A stretch of 64,000 nucleotides of DNA from Apricaphanius iberus (Eukaryota; Chordata; Actinopteri; Cyprinodontiformes; Aphaniidae): the NCBI GenBank assembly GCA_028564705.1, contig JAPXFQ010002151.1, forward strand, positions 248,001 to 312,000, given 5' to 3'. Below the pieces are notes generated by a model. It did no database searches, was not told where the DNA came from, and saw only the letters and a program-made list of their open reading frames with translations. Positions 46,101-56,764 of the stretch are shown here, in pieces. Each line of letters begins with the position of its first letter. The stretch's first letter is position 1. A program made the translations under genes and the position numbers.

Positions 46101-49100
46101 GTGAGGTTTTTAAGTACAGTAATTCAGCAGATGAAAGGGATTTAAAGTACTGTTTATGTACTTTTATGGTTAGACACTGCAGTGAAAAATTGCCTCTCAT
46201 ATAGCTCAGACACAGAACAAGCTAACCAGAGCTGAAGCTAATTAGTGTGGCTAAACGTGCTCGACAACCATTACTGCATTAAATAAAGAACTGGTTTTGC
46301 CAGTCATCAGCACACATTTTATACTGACAAAGGACACGTGCAAAATAAAACCCGGTAATAAAGAAAGTCTCATCTTATCTAACAAACTTTATGTTCACAA
46401 ACAGCTAGCGTTCCTTGGTAGCCAGGCTTTTTGTTTTTTGTTTTTCTATTTTAGCCACAGTGCAAACTTTGCAGTGTTTTTTATCATTCCTTTCCTGAAA
46501 TCCAAATTGCTTCATCATCCTCTCGGGGGGAAAAAAATGGTTTAAAAGGAGATCCTTTTTGCGACTGAACCAAAAAAAAAAATCCATCTTAATTTCTGGT
46601 AGTTATTGGCAGACTACTCCACCTCATTTTTTGTTCAGATGCTCTTTGTAGCGTATGTGCTTACGCAATCAGGTTTATTTTGTTGCCAATTAGTGGCCAC
46701 ACTTCTATATAACATATTTCCGTTTAAAAAGTTTTTTTTTTTTTTGTTGTAAGGAAATAATCATCTCTCCACAGTCAGCGAAAGTCACAAATCTCAAGGC
46801 GGTGGTAATATTGAGGTAAGGTTATCATCTATACACTGTGCTAAAAAAATAAAACAATTAATGGAACTCTGAAACAACTCAATTTAACTCGAAGTCAATC
46901 ACACTTCTGCGAAATCTGTGACAGCAACACTGATTAACAATCAATTTCACATGCTGCTGTGGAAATGGAATGGACAATAGGTGGAAATTATAGGCAATTT
47001 GCAAGACACCCCCAAAAAAGGAGTCTTTCTGCAGTTGGTGACCACAGACCACTTCCCATACCATGTAGGACAGGGGTCCCCAACTCCAGGCCTCCAGGTT
47101 TTAGTTTTTTTCCCCTGGTTCAACACTCTAGAATCAAATGATGGCTCGTTAGCAGGTCTCTGTAGAACTTTCTCTGCATCCGAATTCTGTAGTATGTACT
47201 ACATGCTACATAGTAGCTACTACTTGCCAGTTGATGTAGTAAATACTGCGTAGCAAACAAGCGAGTAGTAGGCATGAAATCGGACATACTGCGGCACCAT
47301 TTTGCTGGGTGTTTACGTTACGTCGCCTGTGGTAGGCGAGGTTACTCTTCTTCTACGATTTTGGGGCTTCCCCTGCATTGTGGGATAGCATAGCATACAG
47401 CGGATTTTACTGTACACATCCGGGAATTTTATGCATACTACGCCAATCCATACTAGAGATTCGGATCTACTACATCGGTCACGTAATGCTTTTCGCCTGC
47501 TACGTAGTAGGCATAGTAAGGGTATTCGGATGCAGGGTTGGCCATGCTGAGGAGTAAGTTGGACAATTTGACTCAGCTGTGTTGGAGCAGAGACACATCT
47601 AAAACTGGTAGGGCACCGGCCCTTGAGGCCTTGACTTGGGAACCCCTGGTGTAGGACGTTTGGCATTTGCCGAACAAAACTACGATTTGGCGAATTTGGG
47701 ACTGGCACCCTGTGCTCTGCACAGATGAAAACAGGTTCACACTGAGCACATGTGAAAGAGCCTGGAGACGCCATAGAGAATGTTCTGCTGCCTGTAACAT
47801 CCCCCAGCACGACCGGTTGGGCAGTGGGTCAGTAATGGTGTGGGGTGGCATTTCCATATGCTGCCATTAAATACCGAGATGAGATCCTAGGACCCCTTGT
47901 GATAACACATGATGATGTTGTTGAAATTGGTTTCCTCCTAATGCAAGACGATGCCAGACCTTATATGGCCGGAGTTTGTCAACAGTTCCTACAAGACAAA
48001 GGCATTAATGTTATGGACTGGTCTGCCCTTTGCCCAGACCTGAATCCCATTGATCGTTCCATCCATCCAATGCCACATTACACCACAGACTGTCCAGAAT
48101 TTGGTGGATGCCTTAGTCCAGGCTTGGGAAGAGATCCCTCAGGAGACCATCTGCCACCTCATCAGGAGCATCCCCTGGCATTGTAGGGTGCTCATACGGG
48201 CATGTGGAGGCCACACACACTACTGAGCCTAATCTTGACTTGTTTCAAGTACATTACATCAAATTTGGATCAACCTGTAGTGTTTTTATCCACTTTAATT
48301 TTGAGTGTGACTCCAAATTAGTATTTGTGTGATTTTCTTTGTCAGCACATTCAGCTATGTAAAGAACAAAGTATTTATTAAGAATATTTCATTCATTCCA
48401 ATCTAGGATGTATTTTAGTGTGCCTGGTGTATAATGGTAACATCCTATTTTAAATACGGAATAACTCAAAATGCTTCTTTTGTTTCAGATTAGATGTTTT
48501 ATGTTTCTTGCTTTGAAAAACATTGCAATTGTTTATCACCAGATTTATTAACTTATAGATTTATAGGTTTACTACCTATGCCTCCTCAGGATGGATGGAG
48601 CGAAAGAAACACATCCAGGCTCAAGTGACACCTGCTGAAGCATTTTTGAATTTTCCTTAGAACTATTCTGTGACTGTTGATATGCACCATAGTTGATGTG
48701 AAAAAACTGCTTTGGAGTGCTCATATAGTACAGAAACACTAAAAAATGTCATTTATTCTAAGTTGATCATTGCTTTCCTTTTTTTCTGGAAATCAAATTG
48801 ATGAAATAATATAAAGATCCATCCATCCATCCATCTTCTTAACCGCTTATCCAATTCAGGGTCACGGGGCAGCTGGAGCCTATCCCAGCAATTATCAGGC
48901 GTTAGGCAGGGTACACCCTGAACAGGACGCCAGTCTGCTGCAGGGCCAACACAGAGAGACAGACAACCATTCACACTCACATTCATTCCTAGGGACAATT
49001 TAGAGTGATCAATTCACCTATCATGCATGTTTATGGACTGTGGGAAGAAGCCGGAGTACCCGGAGAGAACCCACGCATACACGGGGAGAACATGCAAACT

Positions 49101-52100
49101 CCATGCAGAAAGACCCTGGGCCAGGATACGAACCCACGACCTTCTTGCTGCAAGGCAACAGCGCTAACCACTGCGCCACCGTGCAGCCCAATAATATAAA
49201 GATGTTTTATAGAAATAATTAACAGGTTTTATTAATGTCAAATACATTTATTTTTCAGGGAATCTGGTGCCACTCCTATCAGTTACTTCAAGATACATAA
49301 TTTCAGTATATAGTCACTCATCTAAATTGGAAATACTAAATAATTTATGGGAAACATATTCATATGCCCAGAAATGGCTGCAAGAAATTTACTGCTCACC
49401 TAAGCTTTACTCAGAGTAAGATATGAGAAAATGAAATTGGTTGTTTGGTAGGCATATCAGGAAAACCTACTGAATGTGCTAATATGTGATGTTTAATGTG
49501 AGGTTTCTCTTTACAGCACTTTGCAACCTAAGTATCTGCTATAAATAAAGCTTTACCTACTTAACTTTTTTATCCTGATATACTAATCAAAAACAATATA
49601 ATAGACACACAGCAGCACACGGGGCAGACACACGCAGGCAATGCTATGTTAGGGGAGAGACCGTTGAGCCAACTGGGCTTATTGTACCATGGAAATAAAT
49701 AGTGTTGGGACTCCAACAGAGACTATCTTCCTCCTCATCTCAATCTACATGGAATCCTGCCATACGAACGTGGGGTTAGTTGAGCACTACTGGGAGATAG
49801 CCTGGAATCTTTTGCTTTGGTCAGATGCCAAGTCAACAAAACACCCTGCATGGGTCTTTTTTTCAAAACAAAGATTGCATATGTGAAAACGTCCTTATTT
49901 CCACATGAGTATGGTGGGGGATCTATGATTCTGTTGGCCTGTTTCTCTTTTAAAGACTCCAGAAACCTTGTTAGTGGGCACACTAGTATGAATGTGTTGC
50001 AAGGCCAGAGCATTTTTTTATGAAAATATTGTTACCTATACCAGAAAGGCAAAAATGAGGATACCTGTTTTCTATTAATTTACTAAGCAATTGGTCTGGG
50101 TTTAGTTACTCAGCTCAACCACCTCTGGAATAATGTTGAATGTGATTGTCCATGTTGGATCTGAAATATTTCTTCTTACCACATTCATATTACATCTAAA
50201 GACAAAGAGTTCTGTGCCAAGAAAAAATTAAATTCTGCGGTTTTCTCTCCAGTTCTGTAATGAGGGCAACATATTATGCAGGGTTGTCAAAAAGCAAGGA
50301 GCCAATGTAGTGCAAAGCCTGAAGAAACCATCCACAATAGGTACCTTAACTGTACCTGAAAATTATATATTTTTTAAAACCAAAAATTTTTTTATGTGAT
50401 TGATGCATTCATTTTCAAACCAAAGACCAAAAACGTCAGTCTTCAAAAGCCATCACCAAAAGGCCTAAATAAATGCTGATCAAGGCAGGCAAAAAATCAC
50501 AGTAAAATTTGTTACAGTGGAAGTAAAAAATGTGTACCATTGTTATGGTTTCAGTTAATACAGTATTTTCTTCTCCCCTCAGGTATCTCCTATCTCCACC
50601 TGATGTTTCACACTGGCCCCTGGACCATTAAGCTAAGTCAGTACCGATGGTTTCTCCGGCAGGGCTTGATTGACACAAGCCTAACAGCCTCTGTCCTCAA
50701 CCTTCTTGCTGTGGCGCTGGAGCGACACCAGACAATCTTCAACATGCAGCTGCACAGCAAGATGAGCACACGGCGGGTTTTCATCATCATATTGTCCATC
50801 TGGTTGGTGGCGATTATTATGGGCCTTTTTCCCACTATGGGATGGAACTGTGTTTGCGACGTGGACAGATGCTCCACTATGGCGCCGCTCTACAGCCGCA
50901 GCTTCCTGGTGTTCTGGGCCATTCTCAACTTGCTTTCCTTCTCCATAATGTTGGCCATCTACACCCGGATATTTTTCTATGTGAGGCGCAAGAGCAAGCA
51001 GATGTCGGAGCACACAACCCAGACCAGACACAAAGAGACCGTACTTGGCTTGATGAAGACCGTTTCAATGATCTTAGGTAAGAGTAAGGCATATTAAATG
51101 TCCTCATAACCTAAACTTCTACATTTTGTGAAATGATCACCATTTCAATTATTTGTTTTCCTTGAATACATTTTAAGCATAATCCTTACATTTTTAACAG
51201 GACTGAAGTCATGGCTCTTGGAGGCCTTTCCACAATCCAAATTTTGGTCTGCTTTATCCATTCCAAATCAAGTTTTGATGCGTGTATGGAGGAATATTGT
51301 CCTTTTTGAACACTCAATTGTATCAAAGTTGCAACATTTTTGCATCTGAGTTTAGGTTAATGGTTCCAAAGTGGGGGGTATGCTTCCTAGGAGGGGATAT
51401 GAATGGATACAAATGAAATGCTAGTATAACGGACATGTTACTGACAAAGCTCCCACATAAATGCAAACCTGTGGATAAAACATTGACAAATAAGCTTCTA
51501 AACAAACTTCCTTCCAAGCCAAAGAGTGTAAAATAGGACAAAGCCTAACTCGTCATTGGCTGTCATACACAGAACACCTTTGAACGCTTCAAACTGAGCT
51601 CATTAAGTTTTGTTACAGTGGCACAGTGTGAAAAACCGCACCCAACTGCAGAGGATTTTGTACTTCCCTGCACTACGGACATATACGTTTGTGAAGCACA
51701 TACAAAAACAAGGTGCATCTGTACCTTTTCTATTTAAGAGACCTCCTTGCTGCTTCTAAGAATTGGGGAAAAAATGTTCAACCGCTTTTTAATGCCTTTA
51801 CATGTCTTTACTTGTCAGGGAAATCCTTGCCTCCCCTACATACTCAACTTCACTACTTTCTTCTAACACAGCTTTCTTTTTCTTTTTTTTCTGCCTGTCT
51901 CTTATTGTTTTCCTAATTCTCCTGCCTCTTTTTCTTCTCCTCAGGAACTCTGAAGTTTGTTAAATTCCTCACATTTTTAAAAAAAAGTGTTACACGCCTT
52001 TGTCCTGTCACTCAGCAGCCGGGCAGCCAAGATTCAGCCGTTGGATTTGTAAGGAGGTTGCGGGAAATACTCGAGCAAGCCCAGACAAGTAGTTGCATAA

Positions 52101-53015
52101 TTCCGGTTCTGAAAAATGGATTTGACAAAGTTTGCATGACAATCCTGGGCAAGCAAGGAGTTGTAAACCACTCCTTTCATATTTATACTTTCTTTTTTTT
52201 TGATAACTTAGATTTAAAATATTTTTGAATGTTTGTCTTTTTCAAACCTGGAGTAAAAAAGGGAGGTTTTATGGTAAAATTAGAGGGTGACACCAGATGG
52301 CTGTGACTGTTGGGAGTTTGTTTAGGTTTGCATAAGGAATGCATGACATGTTTCAGATCCTAGTGTTTGCTTCCACATCGTTTTACCATTTCTGTCCAGT
52401 ATGTTTGTGTGCATATATTACTGCTCAGCGTGCTGAATGTGTGTGCATTCCTGAAATGCCTAATCTGGTATTATGATAATAAAATCTGATCGTACAGACT
52501 AAACCCATTTCACAAGCCAGCGTGTTCTTGATCTGTTGGTCTCTTGGTCTTCTGTTTGTCCATCAGGAAATTTTACATAGCTCTCTGATCCACCCTCAGT
52601 TGGCAACTTCTTTGCATTCTTTCTATGAATTACTTGCTGTTTTTTATTTATTTTGTTATTATTTTTTTAATTGGAGATGCTCTAACATGTTTGATTTCTC
52701 CTAACAGGCCTCTTCGTGCTCTGCTGGACCCCCGGCCTTGTTCTGCTGATGCTCGACGGTTTCAACTGCGAGGATTGTAAAGTGCTGCGCTACGAGAAGT
52801 ACTTCCTGGTTCTGGCCGAATGCAATTCCTTTGTCAATCCCATCATCTACTGCTTCAGAGACAAAGACATGAGGAGGACCTTCAAGGAGCTGCTGTGCTT
52901 TTTGTGCCACCGGAATAACAGGACGGCTGAGACTCATTTTACCACCCTCGAGGTACTGTCTGAAACCAGCGGACATGATGACATCAATCACAAACAGAAC
53001 AACAATTCGCATTAA
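42915..53015 (+). CDS. lpar2: Lysophosphatidic acid receptor 2-like GPCR (three coding exons)
   Basis: A plasma-membrane G-protein-coupled receptor for lysophosphatidic acid. Joined exons 42915-43161, 50583-51077 and 52708-53015 give 1050 nt, 349 residues and a stop. The start is the ATG in strong context after FFFYN-preceding MDLNTSKC. Visible features: N-glycosylation sites N-T-S (residue 4) and N-L-S (about 19), seven hydrophobic helices, RRFHYPIYYLLGNLA after TM1, the TM3 block FLRQGLIDTSLTA whose glutamine (not glutamate) is the known LPA-versus-S1P determinant, ERH in place of DRY, CWTPG in TM6, NPIIY in TM7, and a palmitoylation-type LLCFLC. MFHTGP, YTRIFFYVRRK and the EKYFL-type TM7 entry fit LPA2 better than LPA1 or LPA3. 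Teleosts can carry lpar2a and lpar2b; I cannot say which. Introns are phase 1 at both junctions. The intron in TM6 is the ancestral LPAR1-3 position. Confidence 0.92.
43405..43802. mobile_element. hAT MITE in lpar2 intron
   Basis: It begins TAGGGTTGAAACAATATCAC and ends AGTATTGGTGCATCCCTA, imperfect inverted termini. Flanking 8-mers gtttaaaa (43397-43404) and gtttaaag (43803-43810) match at 7 of 8. Interior words 'taccgagtaccaatact' and 'aacgggtacgagtaca' also pair. No coding capacity. Confidence 0.7.
44251..45867 (+). mobile_element. Nearly full-length Tc1/mariner element
   Basis: Terminal inverted repeats start CAGTGCATCCGGAAAGTATT on the left and end 'aatttccggatgcactg' on the right. TA target duplications flank both (44249-44250, 45868-45869). 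The 1617-bp length is typical of Tc1-like elements. It carries one mutated transposase gene (44651-45660). Confidence 0.9.
44651..45660 (+). pseudogene. Tc1-like transposase pseudogene
   Basis: The transposase of the element at 44251-45867 normally binds the terminal repeats by two helix-turn-helix domains and cuts DNA with a DDE triad. Here the frame starts at MKTKELSADLPDRIVLRHKA (44651), shifts near 44745 (short deletion), runs open from 44755 to a stop at about 45294 (MNAAM then TAA), then shifts again. The first catalytic aspartate is changed: ILWSGETKIELFG has G where WSDET is expected. The second (FQQDNDPKHTA) and third (NPIEHLW) catalytic positions persist in other frames. The protein cannot be active. 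Confidence 0.85.
45885..46080 (+). mobile_element. tRNA-headed SINE-like element
   Basis: 'cttgcaatcggagggttgta' and B-box-like 'ggttcgattcc' are followed by 'atgagtgtgaatgggtgaat', 'aaagcgctttgagtggtcag' and the end 'actatataagttcagtccat'. This matches the usual body and tail of a widespread fish SINE-like repeat. The A-box half is partly lost. Confidence 0.55.
47071..47648. mobile_element. Non-autonomous hAT nested in Tc1
   Basis: Left end CAGGGGTCCCCAACTCCAGG, right end 'cttgggaacccctg', inverted with a few mismatches. Flanks atgtagga (47063-47070) and gtgtagga (47649-47656) match at 7 of 8. It is itself split by another element at 47174-47535. Confidence 0.75.
47174..47535. mobile_element. 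MITE nested inside the hAT element
   Basis: CTGCATCCGAAT (47174-47185) is exactly inverted at 47524-47535 (ATTCGGATGCAG). The ends can also be read as a TGCA 4-bp duplication (47175-47178, 47531-47534) around shorter TCCGAAT termini. The interior is packed with 'gtagtatgtactac' and 'tagtagctacta' palindromic words, which could form strong secondary structure. Superfamily not determined. Confidence 0.6.
47660..48186 (+). pseudogene. Tc1-like transposase pseudogene (C-terminal half)
   Basis: Frames at 47667-47870 and 47845-48186 encode the catalytic region: LCTDENRFTLSTC (first D), then GSGSVMVWGGIS, a frameshift near 47860, MQDDARPYMA (second D) and DLNPIDRS. In the last motif the expected NPIE glutamate reads D. 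The protein is broken and lacks its DNA-binding half. Confidence 0.75.
48819..49189 (-). mobile_element. Rex3/RTE-like short retrotransposon copy with 14-bp target duplication
   Basis: The sequence runs from 'ccatccatccatccatcttc' to 'gcgccaccgtgcagccc'. A perfect direct repeat, aataatataaagat, flanks it (48805-48818 and 49190-49203), so both boundaries are defined. Read on the minus strand it ends in (GATG)n, the tail type of Rex3/RTE. Being 371 bp without coding capacity, it is either a 5'-truncated LINE or a SINE that borrows the LINE tail. Other fragments of the family are at 4218, 15637, 21521 and 53297. Confidence 0.75.
49640..50150 (+). pseudogene. Strongly decayed Tc1-like transposase remnant
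   Basis: Plus-strand pieces HEYGGGSMILLACFSFKD (49903-49956) and, further on, 'ctcagctcaaccacctctgg' hint at the GGGSxxxWGCFS and NPIENLW regions of Tc1 transposase. WSDAK at 49820-49835 may be the first catalytic block. No terminal repeats were recognised. Confidence 0.45.
50583..51077 (+). CDS. lpar2: lpar2 coding exon 2 (TM3 to start of TM6)
   Basis: Begins ISYLHLMFHTGP after completing the split glycine codon, and ends ...VSMILG with a split glycine (donor g|gtaaga at 51078). It carries TM3 with RQGLIDTS, the ERH motif, TM4, the cysteine-rich second extracellular loop (WNCVCDVDRC), TM5 and YTRIFFYVRRKS. Confidence 0.92.
51078..52707 (+). other. lpar2 intron within TM6 (1.6 kb)
   Basis: Donor gtaaga, acceptor ttctcctaacag ending 52707. 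This TM6 position is the conserved intron of LPAR1-3. It contains an acceptor followed by a long open stretch at 51945-52228, described separately; otherwise nothing is recognised. Confidence 0.85.
51945..52228 (+). other. Possible alternative terminal exon in lpar2 intron
   Basis: A long pyrimidine tract ending ttttcttctcctcag (51944) is followed by 94 sense codons in the phase required by the upstream exon, stopping at TGA 52226-52228. The split codon gives G again, then TLKFVKFLTFLKKSVTR. The translation has no recognised domain. If used, it would replace TM6, TM7 and the tail and yield a truncated receptor. It could equally be chance. Confidence 0.3.
52708..53015 (+). CDS. lpar2: lpar2 coding exon 3 (TM6, TM7, tail)
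   Basis: Begins LFVLCWTPGLVLLML, includes NSFVNPIIYCFRDKDMRRTF and LLCFLCHR, and ends with a hydrophilic tail ...NNNSH and TAA at 53013-53015. A potential internal donor, ctcgag|gtactg, at 52952/52953 would allow splicing to the exon at 59248. Confidence 0.92.
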
Positions 53016-53290
53016 AGCTAACTTTTGATTAAATCCATACACCTTAGCTGAGCATAGCTCCTAATTTTTGGAAAATGTAATTGTTTTTTCGCCTTTACAG
53101 AATATGGAATATTTTCTGGGAAATGTAAACACTTAATGTAGTAAAAATGTCCAAGTACAGCTGGAGTTTTAACAAAAAATCTTGTCAGAATATTAGTCTA
53201 TCAGATTCTAAAAACTACTTTAAAAAAAATAATATTTATCCAGTCCTATGTTGACTTTTAGGTTCAAGATCCTTACATTAAAAAAACATT
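53016..53290 (+). other. lpar2 3' UTR (proximal part)
   Basis: AT-rich sequence following the stop. Candidate AATAAA polyadenylation signals occur at about 54773 and 56521. No poly(A) site within this part is evident. Confidence 0.4.
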
Positions 53291-53296
53291 AATCAG

Positions 53297-53595
53297 CTAC
53301 AGTGGCACAGTTGGGAGTACTGTTGCCTTGCAGCTAGAAGGTCCTGGGTTTGAATCCCCACCAGGGCTCTTTCTCCGTGAAGTTTGCATGTTTTCCCTGT
53401 GCATGCACGAGTTCCCTTCGGTTTCCTTCCAAAGTCCAATAACCTGACTGTTAGGTTAACAAATCTTTCTACATTTCCCTTAGGTATGATTGTGTGTGTG
53501 AATGGTTGAGTGTCTCTCGCCTGATGATTCATGGAGATGGGCACCCCCCCATACCCCCTATATAGGATAGTGTGTATAGATAATGGATGGATTTT
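53297..53595 (+). mobile_element. Rex3/RTE-like copy, plus orientation
   Basis: 'acagtggcacagttgggagt' through 'agaaggtcctgggtttgaat', 'tgaagtttgcatgttttccc' and an end near 'ataatggatggattt' is the reverse orientation of the family at 48819-49189. It ends in a single decayed GATGG tail and has diverged strongly. Confidence 0.55.
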
Positions 53596-53689
53596 TCTAC
53601 TCACCCTGGCCACTAAATTGCTTAATTTTATAGCCGCATTACCTTTCACTCACTAACACACACAGATTCCTACCAGTAAGAGATCAGTT

Positions 53690-53815
53690 GGCAACTCTGT
53701 GTTAAACATCGTGTTCAGGGGCACACTGACATGTTAAAGGAGGAATCTGAAAAAGAACCCACAACCTGCAGATTGCAAGATGAATACTCTACCGAAATGG
53801 GCCAAAGTCATCCCA
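53690..53815 (-). mobile_element. tRNA-headed SINE-like remnant
   Basis: 'cacaacctgcagattgcaag' plus 'atactctaccgaaatgggcc' reads on the minus strand as a decayed tRNA-like head (compare 5401-5461), with body 'gttcaggggcacactgacat'. Confidence 0.4.
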
Positions 53816-56740
53816 CTAAATAGTTAAAATGACCAACAAATTTACTTTACACCCGAACAGTCCTAGTGGGACATCTCCATCCACCTCCATATATCATGTA
53901 AATAATCAGACCCTCATTAACTTTCTCCAAGCATGTTGCCTAGTTCAGAACCTGGAATGCAGATCATCCCAGTAGCTTTAGCAGTGCTGCACTCAAGTGT
54001 CCAGAAGCATTTCGATTGCAAATAGACTGGTTAAAGGAAACTTTATATCTTCTAGGATGCAGCTGTCAAAGTGAGTAAGTAAAAAGGATGGGAAGTGTCA
54101 AGACCAAATATGCACTTTCTGCTTGTACTAAATTCCAGAGAAGATCCAGACAGATTCCATGGCTGTTTACAGTCTTAAATCCTTTAATATTCTTCCTCCT
54201 TGTTCCTCCTCCGCAGACTAAAGTGAGGCTATAAGCCCAAATTATGCTGTAGGATAACTTTTATTGTTGCTCACGAGAGACGTCCTTCTTTTGGCACTAT
54301 TTTGGCCATAAATCAACTTTGTCAATACTTTTGCATTTGCAAGTAGATTGTAGATTAAGTTAGTTTTATTTTCTATCATTTAAGTTCATCTGTAGCCAGT
54401 ATGCAATAACAAACTCTTATAAAGTTGGTTTTTAGTCATTGATTTAAGTTTGGTTTTCTTTTTTTTCCTCTATGAAGATTCAATGTCAGTGTCAAATTTT
54501 CTTTGTAAATACTAATTTTATGAACATGTATCTTGTTTCTATATAACAACATATCTTGTTCTTGTTTAGTGTAGCTGTTAACTTGATGGAAAAGTTAAGT
54601 TGTTGATGTTTAATCAATAGATGGCTGATGAGGTGTGCACTTCTTTAAAAGCTGTGGATATTAATCACTTTTTAACCTGGAAGTTGATTTAAGACTGTAA
54701 AAGTAGACAGTTATCTTACCCCTGTGAATCTGGATTGGTTCTGATGCAAGATATCAGTAGAGTTTTCTTCAGAAATAAAAGAACATACTTGTAGCTTTTA
54801 CTAGGAAGGCACCAATACCATTTTTTAAAAACTAGTTTAAAGGATCCAGTGTACTTTCGAATATCGTACTTTGAAACAAACAGCCTTGCTATACCTCTGA
54901 CTTACTATACATACAGTTCCTAAACTTAACTCACCATCCATGGTTTGACTTCTGTGCAAACTCTGAAACTGTTACATTGAGGATAACTCAGCACAGTAAA
55001 TTATCCATTTATCTTTTGTGCAGTTAAATATTTGTTGTTATTCTTAACTTCCGCCTTCCTCCCATAGACTCCTGTGCAATTCAAACTGACTGCCAAATTT
55101 TTTTAGCCAATAGAATTTGAGTTTACGCCTTGTCAGGTGTCAAGTCAACGTACATACGCATAGCACAAACTGTGAAGACGGAACTGTGGACTAAGGCTGC
55201 TCTGTGTCTGTTTCCGGTTGCCATATCGGAAGAGAGCGTCAGTTGTGGAGAAATCGCTCACCTTTTTTGAAATGTCCTCAACGAAAAAACTATTGGGTGA
55301 TGCTCGATAGCGCCTGTTGCTTTCCTGTTTTGGGCCTTGGTACTTTCGATTAACAGAATCTCTCTCTCCCTCAAATTATCCAGACAGAAGCTTTAGGTTT
55401 TCGGTTGTTGTTTTTTTCCCCCTGTAATGACTTATTCATGCTCATTTTCAGTAATCTAGAACTCAGAACTGTTTTTTTGAGCAAAACATTAAAACCCACT
55501 TTGTCAGCGGGATGTCCCCCGTCTGCAGCAGAATCACGACAACGCTCACGTTGCCGCAGATGTGTTTGCTGCATTGTGTCAGCAGATGCTACCATACAGG
55601 GTTTTCACTATCTCTGTGATCTTCTGCACATTCAGTGCATTCAACACTTTGTTAGATTACTATATAGATACCAACTGGCCTCAATAATTCAGGGATTAGT
55701 CAGCTCTACTTTTTTTTTATATTTCTGTACATATCATTAACCTTTTGTGCAGAAATATTCCTTGTATCTGAAGGCTGTAAAAAAACATGTTTTCTTGAAG
55801 CAGAAGCAGAGAGAGACGTTGACTACACCTTTTATAATGGCTTTCTAAAACACTTCTAGTGCTAAAACCAAGCCTCTTTTTAATTTGTTACCCAAATACC
55901 CGGAATTATTCTGCTGACTCATGCTAATGTTACTTAGTTGATCGTCAGCACAACATTTCTGCTTCATCATTGCAGTTTGTTTGTGTTTTTGTGTATTAGG
56001 CTGTTCTTTAGTTATACTGTCTTAACTGGATCCAGATGTTTGCATTGATTTTTCAATTGCCACATATCCTATGACATGTAACTCAGGCATTTGGTGTTTG
56101 TTGCAAATATGCAAGCACGCGAGCAGGAAATGTGGTCACACGTATCTCCTCTGTGTCCACACGAACGTGCTGATGCGAGCACAGGAGATTCACGAGAAGA
56201 ATGTTTTCCATGTTTTTTATTATTCCACGTCCAGATCTAAAGGAAGGCTCGAGCAGGAAGCGGGACAAAGACGAGGGTGTCTTGTCCTAGCTGTGCTTTT
56301 GTCCTGCAAAATTTGCAATCCTACATGCAAGTTAACAATGGCTACAATCATTTTGTTACAGTTTATTACCCTAGAGCTTTGTATATTCACACAGAATTGT
56401 CTATATTTCGGTTAAATCATTAATACTCCAGATATAGTAGTAATGGTGTAGGTGTTTTTTTTTTTTTTTTTTTCATATTATTTTTGGGTTTATTCTTTGT
56501 GAAAACATTTCAACTGATGAAAATAAATGTATTACATGGCTACATGTCTTTTTATTTTATTTTCTGTCTGCCTGCTTTGTGTAATTATGGCTGCTTCTCT
56601 AAAATTATGGCTTGCAAAAGTTTTAACTACCACAGTCTAACATGTGGTCACAGCTTTACTATGCCAGGGCTGTCTGTGATAAACTAACACATAAGTATGC
56701 AACGCATAAAGACTGAAACATTGTGGGAAATTTTTTTGTT
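53816..56740. other. Non-coding; possible distal lpar2 3' UTR or intron
   Basis: AATAAA signals lie at about 54773 and 56521, and a T homopolymer at 56455-56472. Open frames at 55405-55740 and 56071-56415 have no recognised features. No gene supported. Confidence 0.4.
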
Positions 56741-56764
56741 ATTTAACCCTAAACACATGATGTC

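Larger units (their letters stand above)
46834..48432 (+). mobile_element. Tc1-like element, internally deleted, carrying nested insertions
   Basis: It begins CACTGTGCTAAAAAAATAAA after TA, followed by 'ctcgaagtcaatcacacttc'. Its right part shows 'ttgagtgtgactccaaatta' and 'tttcattcattccaatctag' before decaying at about 48432. Transposase coding remains only at 47660-48186. The N-terminal half is deleted at the point where a hAT element (47071-47648) later inserted. Confidence 0.75.
43162..50582 (+). other. lpar2 intron between TM2 and TM3 (7.4 kb)
   Basis: Donor gtaatg at 43162, acceptor ttctcccctcag ending 50582. About half is recognisable transposon sequence (listed separately). Stretches 46081-46833, 48433-48804 and 49204-49560 show nothing recognisable. 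The intron interrupts the receptor where mammalian LPAR1-3 genes, as I recall them, have none. Confidence 0.85.

Noticed and set aside
47313..47857. Minus-strand frames of 165 and 94 codons
   Set aside because: They cross the nested hAT/MITE boundaries and run antisense to Tc1 transposase; chance frames.
50638..51107. Minus- and plus-strand frames over lpar2 coding exon 2
   Set aside because: Shadows of the receptor exon; the receptor frame has clear GPCR motifs.
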